This document shows, piece by piece, positions 14,075 to 27,045 of a stretch of 64,000 bases of DNA (the stretch's first letter is position 1; each line of letters starts with the position of its first letter). A program made the translations under genes and the position numbers. Origin of the DNA: Spisula solida (lineage: Eukaryota; Mollusca; Bivalvia; Venerida; Mactridae). Below the pieces are notes generated by a model. It saw only the letters and a program-made list of their open reading frames with translations, ran no database searches and was not told the origin of the DNA. The stretch spans positions 47,704,734 to 47,768,733 of the forward strand of contig OX365946.1 of NCBI GenBank assembly GCA_947247005.1, written 5' to 3'.

Positions 14075-15548
14075 ATTGCGTTATTAGCATTTGCGCGCGA
14101 ATCGAGTTAAGCCGGCATTCTTTGTGCACGCTTTCATGGTCCGCTTCCGTGTTAGGCTTCGGCGTTCTGCATACGGACGCAGATACCCTATTCCATGAAT
14201 CCGCTAACTGACCTTTTTGAGAACGTTGTCCTACTATACCAATTATGAGCTTAGTTACATTACAACGTCTTATGATGAATATTAGTTTAGAAACCCTAAA
14301 GTTTGTATTGAATACTATAGGTTGTTGCTATGGACAAGAACAATTAAAAGTAAAGAGTTACAATGTATATACTTCTGGAACAAAATGATGAAATTGCAAA
14401 AGTAAACCTCAAGGCAGGGTCGATCTGGAGACTACAATTAACATTACTGTACCGAAATAGTCTTTACATGAAGTCCTTTCATAACACAGTATAACCTTCA
14501 ATACAGAACTCCTTAATACAATACAACTCCAAATTAAAACCAATTTTGCCATTCATCTTTGTTTGCTCTCCGACAAAATGTATCCGCATACGTTAATCAA
14601 AGCACTGAGAGTACTCCTGGGAGGCGATCTGGTTGCTGCTACTAAAGCCTAAACCGATTTTACACGTTTAATGTTCGTTTTCTTACTGCCGATCTTGTCT
14701 TGAATGTCAAAATAGGCATATGTGACTATATAGGCATGTTGGGTATCTTAATAATTGTTAAAAGGTGCATATTAATTTATATGTAATACGTGTATTGAAT
14801 GCGTATATCAAAAGTGGCTTTGCAATAATACTACGCGCCTATTTATCAGATTCTACAGTACCGTCTTGTAATCACTTCCCTCACAGCGTGAGACAGTCTA
14901 TAGAAAGCGGCTAGCTAGTACAGCGACACCATGTGATTGCATAACAGTACTTTGCAGACCGTATACGATTCATTGATAAAACCATCACTTGACCGTAGTC
15001 TGAAGTTTCTAAAAATAGCTTTACAACCGGGACATTTGATGAACACGTCATTTTCGTATTATGAAACAAGTTCGGTATCGGCCGGTGTAGTGATTATTTT
15101 GCAAAAATATCGATTTAACGAACAGTTTCACAATAATTTTTGATCTTAGAATAAACAAATGTTGCTGATTGGCCTAAATCAGTTAAAAAATTTGGAGAAA
15201 CATATGTAGCAGTATTGGGAATGTTGACAGTTTCTGGAACTATTTGAATGCGGATTCACATAGCAGCCTAAAGGCGGTTAATTTTGTATTAAGAAATGGG
15301 CAATGGTAGTAATGAGAGGCTTAAACGCCTCCCAAAAATCGCTCACCGAGACGTGGAACGAGGAGACATGAAATAGACTCAACAGCTTTCAACCAGTTCA
15401 TTTTTTTGCGGACATGCAGATGCGTATCACGGACGCGGAGAATATCGGCCTTATGCATTTTTTGCGTCAAACCATAATTTCGAATATTTAAGTATACAGT
15501 CGTACATGTGTCACCTTAATTAATCAGTCATTAAAGTTAAAAATATAA
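14075..15548. other. Non-coding stretch between duplicated blocks
   Basis: No gene, RNA or repeat is recognised here. Two slightly CG-richer patches occur near 14085-14200 and 15300-15440. The 68-codon open frame at 14937-15143 shows no known motif. Confidence 0.35.
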
Positions 15549-15549
15549 T

Positions 15550-16080
15550 TTAAAATCAATTGACAATCTTTAAAAATATAAACTGTCTTTAGATAAGCCT
15601 CGACGCTGGATGTTTACATCGACTGATTAACAGATTGTATCTACTGATTTATTTAGGTCAATTGTGAAACAAGTTCTTACAGCTTTTATAAATCACTTTC
15701 GACTCCTAATTCCTGATGGAATTAATCGTCAAGAGGGTATGAGGCAGAGAGAGGCCAGGTTTTCCTCTTATGCTGAAAGTCTAGCATGGTAATTTGTATC
15801 AATTTCATTTCATCCCTTGTATGATAGCGCCTGTGATGAAACCCGGCATCCTAGACTCAAAACGGACGCTCCACCAGTAGACTAGACACACTAGACTTAG
15901 GTTTGCCTAGTGTTAGTGACAATATAACATAATTTTGTCTTCAAATGACTGACATAGTTATATATAGCTATAGACGACAGTGTGGGCTATATACGTTTAG
16001 TCACGCTTTCAAGACTTAGTAATGGATTTATACAAATGTTTTTGAATGTCACCGAAATTGGTCAAATATGCACACGATGT
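15550..16080 (+). repeat. Duplicated block X, copy 2
   Basis: A diverged direct copy of window positions 1-477, with shared runs such as 'tcttcaaatgactga' and 'tgtcaccgaaattggtca'. It carries about 60 extra bases near 15730-15800. Similarity stops near 16085. Confidence 0.8.
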
Positions 16081-16743
16081 TCATTTCGTTAGTTGTTTTC
16101 CTCATTCAAAGTTACAATTGTTTGACAGTAATTGCTAAATAAGTCCGTATTACTGCGCTTCACTCTACTACTAAAACAATGTCAGATTAGCATGAAATGC
16201 ATTTAAGTAATCCTGTCGCATGTCTACCACCACAGCATGTCAGTAAAGTTTCGACTGAAACCGCGCTTCGTTGAGAATTTTGTTTCAGAAATACTGGTCC
16301 AAATATGAAATATCGGGAGAAAAACTTAGGAACCTAATATTCAACAAATCAAATAGTTCCTGCGAGCAAATGATGTACCGACTTCATTTGACAGAGAATT
16401 GACAGGATCCTCGACCTTCTATCTGCATAATTCGTCAGCTGATGTGTATAAAGTTAAGCATAAAAATCTCTAAATTGTGAGAGAAATATAAGCGCGATAG
16501 GCCGGTAGCTTTCAAATTGGGAAAACTATATGCACGATAATTTGACATACAAAATTTATCAACAAATTGTTAAATAATTTCATGTGTAACAAACCATTTT
16601 TCAAGACACTTAATTGCATATTGTGACTCCCTTGTTCCATATAATATGTATATGCTTATAAATAAAACCTCGTATCAGTTCATTAAAAGGTATTATCATA
16701 AGACATGTTTTCAGTGTTCAACAATATCAAAGATCATAAACCA
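16081..16743. other. Non-coding stretch
   Basis: AT-rich sequence without a recognised gene or repeat. Confidence 0.3.
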
Positions 16744-16984
16744 ATGCAGCTGCAGTCACCTGCTGTTTAGATCCATGGTCTCAATATTGCCTGGCGCTCA
16801 CTGAAATTTCGGACAGTTCTGATTTCTTCGGTAAATAAACTATTGCAATGCGACAAAGACCGATGTTATCCGCATGGAATAATGGAATTAGTCTGGTTCA
16901 CGACATTCTTACGAAATGCATCTTTTTTTGGATTTATTTTTTGAAATCGTAAACCATCGAGAACAGGTCACGTGCCCCTCCATG
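16744..16984 (+). repeat. Dispersed repeat R1, copy 1
   Basis: About 240 bases that recur at 30934-31177 in the same orientation, for example 'ccgatgttatccgcatgg' and 'ctggttcacgacattctt', both ending at 'gtcacgtgcccct'. No terminal inverted repeat or coding frame is visible. It is probably an uncharacterised interspersed repeat. Confidence 0.75.
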
Positions 16985-17360
16985 GACTTTTTACTTAAGG
17001 CAATCCAATATACCTGCTCGCGCAAGGCTCGCAGGTAATAATCGTTGTTAGAAAAAGGGTTGACATAAGAATGTAACGTTAAAAAACTGCTAAAATGATT
17101 TATGTAACTAAAGTAAAAACAAATTTAGACAGTTTTGGTACAGAAAAAAATGTTTTAAATGTTTCAACTCTGTTACATACAGTAGTTGTCTACATCAAAC
17201 AATTGACAAGGTCTTCATAAAGTTCGAATAATATACTGGTGCCAATACCAGCCTTGTTTACACAATACTAGTATATATGTCCTGATTTGATGTTCGTTTT
17301 GGGGGTAGATTATTCTTTTTGTGATATCAACTACGACAGCGTCGTCATTCATACATGGGG
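16985..17360. other. Non-coding stretch
   Basis: No gene or repeat recognised. AT-rich. Confidence 0.3.
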
Positions 17361-17588
17361 AATTTGTCCGTTACTTAATTCTAAGCAAACTGATTATGAC
17401 AACTTGCCACTGTGATAAGCATGCATCAAACTTGCGGAAACAGACGGACTAAAACAACGCACAATTTGTTCGTTACTTAATTCTAAGCAAACTGGTTATG
17501 GCAACACGTCACCGTGATAAGCATGACATACACGTTGTTGACACACTGCATCAAACTCGAGGAAACAGACGAAATAAAACAACGCACT
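17361..17588 (+). repeat. About 100-bp tandem duplication
   Basis: Two neighbouring copies of a unit containing 'cgttacttaattctaagc', 'gtgataagcatg' and 'ggaaacagacg'. The first spans about 17361-17460 and the second about 17462-17588. The second has a ~25-base insert around 'acacgttgttgacac'. Confidence 0.7.
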
Positions 17589-17870
17589 TACACACAAACA
17601 TGTTCTGTATAAGGTAATTGTCAACGTGAATATATTTTCTAAATCAACCCATATTTAAATTGAGTAGTCTATGATTAATCCATAAAATGGGTCTCATTCT
17701 ACATGCCGTGACGTAACGTCAAATGTTGCGACCTGTGCAAAATTTCGTTGGTGTAACTTATATTACGATCATGCCCGTGTACTTGTATACTAACTACATT
17801 GCCATATGCAATTCATCTCCCATTCTAAAAACGAAATATTGTCCTTTGGCAAAAGATAATAGAAAATGGT

Positions 17871-18010
17871 ACAGGGAAGGCAACACTCAACTTAACATCC
17901 GAACAAAGAAAACAACACAGATCACAACAACAACACAATGTCCAACCCATATCTGAACGAGAAAATATATTTAACCACTGAAAGCCAAAGTTTCAATGTG
18001 TCTCAGCACC
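17871..18010 (+). mobile_element. Solo left end of the GACAGGGAAGG element family
   Basis: Starts 'acagggaaggcaacactc' and continues with words also found in the 55045 copy and inside the 34748 element ('gagaaaatatat', 'cactgaaagcc'). No inverted partner was found downstream, so this is taken as a truncated copy. The surrounding 77-codon frame (17723-17956) is not considered a gene. Confidence 0.5.
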
Positions 18011-18799
18011 ATACTTGACACAAAACTACAACATCGTTTCAGTTAGCGTTGGCGAGAACGCATTTATTCGTGCAACATGGTGGTGATAATGTATAGTACG
18101 AATATGTGATTATATGTTAACAAAGTACATTCATAGTTGCCATGAATTTACATAAGTACCCAAAAGTTTGATATCATCAAATAAAACGTATAACATTCAA
18201 TACGGCATGACCTTGCGATAGAATGGACCAGGTTAAAACCAGAGTTAAACTTTTATAAGAAAATGCTCTGGAAACTGTTTCAACTCTATCGCAGCCGAAA
18301 GGATTATAGTTCAATATAATATTCCTTCAACACTACTTTACATTGTGTCGGTATAAATGTAAAAAGCTCCTACATTACATATCAAAATATGTCATTAACC
18401 TATAAATAAAACAACAAAAATAAGGTCAGCTCAAACGTAAGACCACTTTGTTTGGGTCATGTTTTACTGTTTAACAACATTTGTTACTATGGTAAACTTT
18501 ACAATAAGATCAACTTTCAACCATGAATGGTATACAGCAGTTAACATATGCGTTGTCGTAAAATATATTTGTATATAACGTTATATATGAAAATTGAATT
18601 TGAAAATTTGAGATGCTACACGAATGAATATCTCGTTAGAAGTAACCGCTCCGGTGATTTCATCACCTTTTATACCAACAAAACTTGACCAAACCAGTTT
18701 TGGCCAGGTACATGCTGAGACGTGGTTCTCGGCTATACGATGTAACTCAGAGAACAATATTTATTTACGATGACATAAACATACAAACATGACCGAACT
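18011..18799. other. Non-coding stretch
   Basis: AT-rich sequence, no recognised gene or repeat. Confidence 0.3.
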
Positions 18800-19001
18800 T
18801 ATAGTCCAGTTAGGATATTGTGACAGTGACGTTGCAGTTTATGTGTACACAAAAAATCACAACCATTGTCTAAACAGGTAGAGCAAAGTTTAGCATTGAA
18901 ATTATAGTTGTTTGTACAGTATAAGCCTTTATAATTGGCTTAACACCGTTATAGTGGACTCGACCGTTGCGTCACTGGATTTTTATCCTGACTGGACTAT
19001 A
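18800..19001. mobile_element. Approximately 200-bp MITE with ~37-bp inverted ends
   Basis: Left end 'tatagtccagttaggata' near 18800 is matched by the inverted right end 'tatcctgactggactata' near 18984-19001. Complementarity continues inward ('cagtgacg' / 'cgtcactg') with a few mismatches. No coding capacity. Length and structure fit a miniature inverted-repeat element. Confidence 0.7.
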
Positions 19002-22000
19002 ATTTCGAATTCAATTATCTAAACGCTTTAAGAAATATCTAATTTACTCAAGCTTATCAATAACCGTAGTATAATGTAATTGTATGCCAAAAGTATTTCA
19101 AAATCTATGTTTATGATGCTTTAATTTGTGATATGTTATTAAAGTAAACGTGTTAGCTATGCTCTTAAATGTATCGTTAATTTGCATTCATATGACATTG
19201 CATCTATACTCCAGGAAAACAATTAGGCACGCAAAATATCCAAGATATGCTTCAGTGGAAGGATTCCTATCCAGACTTTTAGCTGGTCAGAGGGCAAATT
19301 CTCAATTGCAATACGTCGGAAGTAGACTGACACTTCTAATAGACGGTAGGTGTGTATCGCTGTCGTCCATAATCACAGAAGTAGTTGCAAGTGGAAGTTC
19401 TCGCAATGCAGCTCTTCGACATTGTGAAGGAAACATTCTCCTGTCAACATGTTAGGTATGATCACAAAGTTCCTCTACTTGTCATGCGATATGCAACCTC
19501 ACACTATTACAGAACCTCCGCGGTAAGGAGCTGTCACCTTGTTGTTTCTTCGTATGAAAGCAGCGGTTTAGTGTCGCCAGTCTCCTATTCGGTAAACCGC
19601 AACATTCAGCAAATATTCTGCTTTCACCTGAACAGTTGATGTCATGTCATGTTCACATGTTTCAACCTCGTCAAACATTACCGCAAACGGATGCTGAGTT
19701 GCCCATCCGTCAGCAAAGAGCATTCCATCACGTTACTATGACTGAACACTGCTCAATGCCATATATGCGTTTAAATTACGCAATTATGGTACTTAAGAAT
19801 TGTGCTGTTTTGTAAATTCCACACTGGACATGTCCTTCTCGCGGATATATATGTGTACAGTAATAAATTATTGTTATCCAGGTTAAATACACCATTTGTG
19901 CCAACTGTCCAAAAAACCTAACTCATTTTAAAATAGACCACAATATAAGCGGATGCTTAACCTTTTTCAAGGTGTTTAATTAAGGAAGGATTTATAGGCG
20001 TGTTGTTTTGTATTCCGTACATGGCTGGTTGTGGTTTTATAAGGTACAGAAACGATTTTTTTACTAAACAATAAAACATATACTATGTTTAGACAATGAA
20101 ACCAGAGTGGCATTAGCCGAACGTGAAGACAGATGAAAACTGCCGAGAGTTGCTTCCCTTCTTAAATTTTGAAGTTGGGCATTTCAACATCAATTGCTTG
20201 ATCTATATCTGATTAAAGGGACTGCTTCACAAATTGGTGTATTGCAAAAATAAAGTAAAATTGTCAAATATTTGCGTAATTTTGGTATAGTTGCCTGTAT
20301 ATCCCATAAACAACCACATTGACATCTAAATTAACTTGAGAAACTTCGGCATTTTGTAATTATTCAGTATATTTACATCAAAAATTCTATAGGGCATTAA
20401 TTCCCTATAGAATTAACACTACTATTACTTAAATTGCCTGAAATTTGTTCGCATTTGATGAAAACAAATCGAAAAACGAACCTAATACCTTACTGATGTT
20501 TACGCTGTAGTTTGTTGATGTTACAGTTTAATCATGTGTGAATAACATTATTCACAAAGAATGTTGGAAGGAAACTTAGCGATTTTTCAAGAAAGATATA
20601 GAGAGTGGTTAAAATTGCTTATTTGCACCAAATCTTTCATAAAGCATCTGTCAGTGGCTTTCTATTACATCAATACTTGGTTAGGTTGGAAAATCACGAT
20701 ACATGTATACAAAACGTTTAGCAAAATCTGTGAGGCAGCACCTTTAAAGCTCTAAAACCGTCAACAATAATATTTTTTTCAACTGAAATAGTCAATCAAA
20801 AGTCACCAAATCACATCATGCATCACTCCCATGCAAGGCTAGCAATTTCCACATTGTTTTGTGTGCCTTTCGTTGCCTGTCGTGTTTCTGTTGCGTGCTG
20901 TATTTCCTTGTTCGATCTTTTATTGTCCTTTTGGCAATTAGATTATATTGCATTAATATAACCTTCTGTGTAAATCGCACTTCAAACATAATCCAATAAA
21001 ACTGAAAAATGAATTTGGGTGAGGACTAAGATACCGTGATGAAATAAAAGACGGGACAGATTTAAATGTCGAGCAGCAATCATTGCATTGTCTGAACAGA
21101 TAAAATAATGTTAAAATGCAAGCTCTCAAGGTCATTTCTTACTCGCACGCAACGTTTAAACAAACATCCGCATAGAATGAAAAAGTCACTGACGCGACAG
21201 CAAATATGTCATAAACAGTTACTGAAACCGAGGAAATAACTTATAATTATACAGACTGAGTGAACTCCCTGACAACAGGACCCTGTGTCAACCGGATCGA
21301 AAGTCTTGTTTTCATCTTTTCTTTTTGCAGTTAACACGAATAATAATAGTAGGCATATTCCCACCATTTATTTCTTTGATACACTCGGTCATAATTTAGT
21401 TATTTGTTAGAATAGCGGATAGGATTCTTGTAATTAAAATATACCTAACTTTTGCTTGTTACAGTTTTGATTGGTATCAAGGGCGCTGTCATCATCTTTG
21501 TTGTTGGTCCTAAAAGAAGGTAGGTGGCGTACATGATTGGCAGAAATTTCCTTGGTGCCTAAATCGATCGGTTTTGTGGTCACAGCGTCACCCTAGGAAA
21601 TAGGAAGGTTTTTGTCCAGCCCCCGGTCGCAAGATACTAAGACTTAGTCTTTAAATGTACCTGGTATATGTTGATTTGAGATGACAGTCGTACTAAGGTT
21701 GCTCTTGATATGCGCTTCCTTTATTTACTCGCGAACTTATCAAGGTCTAAACGAATGTAAGTTAGGAAATTGTTTGATAGCATCGTTTAGGTCATCACCC
21801 AACGAAAGCATGATTTACAGAAAGTTAACCGATAAAGAGTGCCCACAATGGCAGTAGTACCGTGATTAATATTGTTTATTAATATCATTATTATTAATAA
21901 ATATTATTATTAATACATATTAACGTTCAGTAGCTTACAATAAACTCTCTAAATGCCGAGCATAGCCTATATGTGCCAGTCAGCTTTCTACTGAAAATAT

Positions 22001-22016
22001 GGCAGGCATATGAGTG
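19002..22016. other. Non-coding stretch
   Basis: No gene is recognised. Open frames at 19150-19455, 19385-19639 and 20561-20755 have no identifiable domain. An A/T microsatellite-like patch of 'attattaataa' lies near 21865-21920, and a perfect hairpin at 20383-20414 is listed separately. Confidence 0.35.
20383..20414. repeat. Perfect 12-bp hairpin
   Basis: 'aattctataggg' is followed after 8 bases by its exact reverse complement 'ccctatagaatt'. There is no T-run or neighbouring gene to make it a terminator. Function unknown. Confidence 0.6.
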
Positions 22017-22086
22017 CCTCCACCCGTATTTGAACCCGGGTCGCCAGATTGGACGACAAGGTCGCTAACCATTGAGCTACGGAGGG
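22017..22086 (-). tRNA. tRNA-like sequence (pseudo-tRNA or SINE head)
   Basis: Read on the minus strand, the sequence has an A-box-like 'tagctcaatggttagc' and a B-box-like 'gggttcaaatac', spaced as in a tRNA, within about 70 bases. The outer ends 'cctccg' and 'ggtggagg' can partly pair. The T-stem pairs poorly and the anticodon stem is weak, so a working tRNA is doubtful. A tRNA-derived SINE head or tRNA pseudogene is likelier. No clear tail follows. Confidence 0.4.
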
Positions 22087-22359
22087 AAACAATGTAATGA
22101 GGCGTCGTATAGATTTACACCACCTAGGGTAACTGTAAGTTACAAGTAAGAATTCACGAGCAGGACATTCTCTTTCATGGCCATTACACATAATTAATTA
22201 TGCATTTATATGATGCCGTATAAAGAACAATGTTACTTCTATTCTGAGAACGATCTATCCCACAGGAAATGATAGTACATCGAGTGTGCTCTAATGTGCT
22301 ATAAATAGATTAATGTTGTTTAAATCCGTGAGGATATGCATAGCGTTTAATCAAATCGC

Positions 22360-22600
22360 TATATGACCTATTTGGATACTACATGATTCAACTTGTATGA
22401 CTTACTGTGAGCAAAAGCATCTGTGATTTCCGATCACTGTATGACTTATTGGGATACTATGCAATAAAACGTGTATGACTTTTTTTGTGAGCAAAAGCAT
22501 CTGTTATTTCAGATCACCGTATGACTTATTTGGATACTATACAATTCAACATGTATGCCTAATTGCGATAACCGGAAGTTGACTCGTTTATATACTGTGA
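22360..22600 (+). repeat. Dispersed repeat R2 with ~85-bp internal units, copy 1
   Basis: Units built on 'gatactat..aatt/aaac', 'gtatgact', 'gtgagcaaaagcatctgt' and 'gatcacYgtatgactta' repeat about 2.5 times, ending 'ataaccggaagttgactcg'. A related stretch lies at 26870-27045. Confidence 0.65.
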
Positions 22601-23099
22601 TATGGGCGTGCACGTATCAGAAACTAGCATTCTTTCTAATTGTTAATTAAGTGCACATTCTGATATTATAGCACGTATCGTAATAAATTTAATGTTTTAC
22701 CAACCGTATGGTGCATGTTTTACGTCTAAACGTCTGTAAAATGAGTCTAGTTTGTTCATTGTTGACTATTATTGTCATCTAAATAAGGAAATCTACATTC
22801 AACTGAAGCTAAATAAGGCAATACTAGCTTTATATTTAAAACACGATAAGGATTGCAGTATGTACTTTTAAAACACTTTAAAACATGTAACCTCAAATTA
22901 TCCTTATCCACTTAGATGGACCGACAAACGGATGTTAGCACCACCATAAGTTAGTATCACCGCGATCAGTATTTATTTATACATATCACTGACTTATAGC
23001 ATAAAGTATGTACTTTTTGTTCATATGAGCTTCTAAGAAAAGATTATTATATTTTAAAAAGAGTACGTAGACCACGAAGTGTCCCCCTTGATTGCTATC
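22601..23099. other. Non-coding stretch
   Basis: No gene or repeat recognised. Confidence 0.3.
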
Positions 23100-23435
23100 A
23101 TTTTTCGTACTATCGACTTTTTACTGCGACTTTTTACTATTGTACTATCGACTTTTTACTATCGTACTAACGACTTTTTACTATCGTACTATCGACTTTT
23201 TACTATCGTACTAGCGACTTTTTACTATCGTACTAGCGACTTTTTACTGCGACTTTTTACTATCGTACTATTGACTTTTTACAATCGTACTAGTGACTTT
23301 TTACTATCGTACTATCGACTTTTTACTATCGTACTATCGACTTTTTACTATCATACTAGCGACTTTTTACTATCGTACTATCGACTTTTTACTATCGTAC
23401 TATCAACTTTTCACTATCGTACTAGCGACTTTTTT
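23100..23435 (+). repeat. 22-bp minisatellite
   Basis: About 15 copies of the unit 'ctttttactatcgtacta' plus 'tcga' or 'gcga', with a few shortened units ('ctttttactgcga'). Overlapping open frames across it (for example 23079-23567) are low-complexity translations of the repeat and not genes. Confidence 0.9.
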
Positions 23436-26400
23436 AATAGATATACAGCGATGGCCCTACCGGGACACTGTAGCTTATCCCTTTGTGAAGTATGTTGTTC
23501 CTATTTTGAAGTAAATATCCGGATAACGTTGTGCAGTACAATGGTGTTTCAATCAGACAATAAATGAATTGAAAAAAAAATACAAATACACGTAGTTACT
23601 TCGGCAAGTTTTCGATGTAATGTAGTGTAATACATGGAGTCGCCAAGTGGTGTACATATAAATGCGTACATGTTTATACAGGGTGTTAAAAAAGTTCGTT
23701 CCCAATGTTTAAGTTTTTCTGACGTCCGAAGAATGTTGAATTCCAGTAGGTACTACCATTGTCCGTGTCTTTCTGGTATTTAATGGAGAAATTATATCAA
23801 GAAATGTTTCGTACACTGCGCTCATAGCTCAGAAAAAATAGCATGAATTTAAATTTTGTTAATTTTGTATAAGTTTGTTTCCTAGTTTGTTTCCAAGTGA
23901 TACATCGTGCACAACGGCAACCGTACCGTACACGATCTCAAGTTAGTAATATATTCCTAATTGCTCTGTACAAAATTATCTATTGTATAACTGAACGAAT
24001 GAACAAAAACAATGTTTAGATCTCCATTATTCAAAACACATATTGTTTACAGTATATTCCATAAATACGTCAGTACGTTCGTCGGTATACTAGTAAAGTG
24101 CATAGGAACGTTTACTAGGCCATTTGTTCGCCAAGTGCTTAATCAGCCATGTTGGAAGATAATCGAATAATTAAATAATAAACAGTCTAGTCTATGAACG
24201 CTGGGATATTACATCTAACACTTCATCGTCTATGGATTACAAGCTGGTCGTTCACGTTCTACATAAACGATTAATTACATTCGACACGTGACATGCAATT
24301 AATGTCAGAAGGCTACAAAACATAATTGAATCCAACGGATCATTGCCACTCTAATCTATTATGATGGATGTCTTCATTGACCAGTTTATTGTGTATGTTT
24401 AAATAATTAAACTTCCTACAATCGATACATAGATACATGGAAGTAAATGAAAGAAACGTTTGTGAGTGTTATTTTCACGGGACAGTTCTTAACATAACAC
24501 CGTTAATAGCTTCGAATGTCCTCGGACAATATGGTGTATTATCAATATTATTACCGATAAGTGCGAAATTGCGAACCACTTCAATTGTATCGTATAAACA
24601 TTATTGTATAATGAATATCAGTATCAATAGCGCAATTCTGAGGACAAATAGCTAGGAACCACAATATGTTGCAGGATTCATCTGTCAGTCAACTCCACGT
24701 GACGTCCAACTATGGAAATGTAAACAAAACACGTGACTTGCGAGTATCATGGTAACCAGGTGACATTTGTTTATTACGCACGAAAACTTCTCAATGGTGG
24801 CAATCATGTAAAATGGATTCTGGAAGAAAGTGCAAATGATCTTTGTTCTGTAAGCATGTTTTTCAGTATGAAATTATGAAATCCAATACACGATGACGTT
24901 GGACCGTTGTAGCCATAGTGACGTTACGGTTTCTATGTTTGTTCGACCAAATAGTTTTATGTTTTTTATAGTTATGTATTTGTAACACGCCAATCTATTA
25001 TCTGACTGATTTTCACCAATAATTGCCGCGTATTTGTTGATTACCCCTTGTACGTATGCGTAATCACGGGTATTGTTGGCATTGTTGGCATAGCTGTAGT
25101 TTCGATAAAACTCGTACTTTAGATGATTTATTTTACTGTTCAAAAGGCTTTAAGCGTATAGTTGGCATTCTAACACATTCTGCAAGTTTCCACGTGGTTT
25201 GTTACCTTGTTTATAATTTATAATTTTTTAAATAAAAACGGAACGCAATTGTTATAATGACAATAGAACAGAACCAGTTCATAGTAAATATTTCACAATT
25301 CGTTCTCATACTACAAATTGAATCAAAGAGATTGTCATCAGTACAGTATTACATTGAACAGAATATCAATTACTGAGTGAACCCTTTTAAATACTGATAC
25401 ACAAATAGTAGTCAACTCGGTGCTCATACAATGACTGTGACATTTAACAACTACTCCACAAAACCAACACGCTTCAGTTTGGAAATGGATGACGTAAGGT
25501 CGTGTGCGGTACAGTTTGACAGTGTACGTATTTCAAAGGAACCACGCAGTATCAACGTCCAACAATAAAATCAATGAAAAATATTAAAATCAACCAAAAG
25601 CGCATAATTCATTGAGGTGAATTATTAATGATCAAACTTAAATACATGTATTGTTATAAAGGGCAGCATGTTATAAGGTTGATGTAAACACGTTCGTACT
25701 ACCAGGGTATATACTATACAGAATATTTGACACGATGCATATTTTAACTCCTAAAACTGTAATCACGTTCGATACGACGAGATTTCTTCTCTGTTACGAG
25801 ATGTTGGCCACACATCAAATATCGCGCCAAAACTTTGCACCTAGTCAGAACTATTGACCTAGCAAGTACAACAACAACCAAAGGCTACTACATGTAGTAG
25901 ATAATTCGATAAGTTCATTTTTGGAACCTGATCAAAATATTGACTTTACAAAAGCAACAACAATAGCTGATCAATATTGTGTTATATAGTACAACTAAAA
26001 ACGAATGAAACAATGCGGGCACCGCTATCGTCGCAATACGTTAATTTTACATATATTCTACTTGACTTAAATTGTTATTTATTACGTTTGTGAACGTGGT
26101 AGTGAGCTGCTTAATTTCAAGCTCAAATGTACTCGTTCATCGTAGTCGACCTAAATCATGTTGCATTCACACTGCAATTTCTTTTATTAATGTCCTATTT
26201 TTATAGATAGTGTGTGTATGAGTATGTGGCGTAGTGAATACGGAACTGGTTTTCTCTGCCCTTTTCTCCAAATAAGATGTTTAAAACAATACAAATACAA
26301 TGTTATGATATTGCAATGATTGTATACAAGTGACAGATCTGAATAAACAGACAATACACGCCCAATGTAGAGTGATTACTGAAAATTAGTATGAGCTTTA

Positions 26401-26869
26401 TACTGAATGTATTAATATACTTTGAACAGAGGTCAACATATTGTCCCTGCAGATGTACTTTTCAAATGTATGTGACTAACTGATGAAATTTTCAGAAAAC
26501 TTTATGCTACATGTGCAATATTGTAAACGCCGTCAATAATAAATGCTCCAAAATTCGATGTTTAAGACTCTTAAGTGCTGATAAGCCCAGCCTCACCTGG
26601 TTTTGAGCAGCATTTTAGCAATTCGTGTCTTACTCAGTGTAGGAATGAAGACTAGACCAAAAGTTTCTGTATTAATATCGCTGCTTTAGGAGCCTGAAAA
26701 ACGATGACATTGTGCCAATGTTACTCCAAATACAAATCATTGCATTTTCGGAATTCAGCAGCCACATAGTTGGAGTTTTAATTTGTGTACAATATTTTCT
26801 TCATCGTTTATTGTTACGCAGGAATATAAGTGTTTTTACCCTTACCGAATTCACAGCGTAAAAACACAA
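23436..26869. other. Non-coding stretch
   Basis: No gene is recognised over 3.4 kb. The word 'tacagggtgtt' near 23678 resembles a transposon terminus (an inverted 'aacaccctgta'-like word occurs near 61722), but no partner end was found nearby. Open frames at 24437-24655 and 24874-25143 lack known domains. Confidence 0.35.
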
Positions 26870-27045
26870 TCACTGTTTGACATATTTGGAGACTATATAA
26901 TTCAACGTGTATGAATTATTGCGAGCAAAAGCACCTGTAACTTGCTGTTCCGGTCAATGTATGACTTATTGAGAGACTGTACAAGCCAACGTGTACGACT
27001 AATTGCGTTATAGACCGGAAGTTTACTCGTTTACACACAGTGGAA
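26870..27045 (+). repeat. Dispersed repeat R2, copy 2
   Basis: Diverged copy of 22360-22600, sharing 'gcgagcaaaagcacctgtaa', 'gtatgacttattg' and 'agaccggaagtttactcg' in the same order. Confidence 0.65.

Noticed and set aside
19150..19639. Two overlapping plus-strand frames of 101 and 84 codons
   Set aside because: No similarity to a known family and no supporting splice sites. Likely chance.
23079..23567. 162-codon open frame rich in Phe, Leu, Tyr and Thr
   Set aside because: It is a translation of the 22-bp minisatellite in overlapping frames, with no domain.
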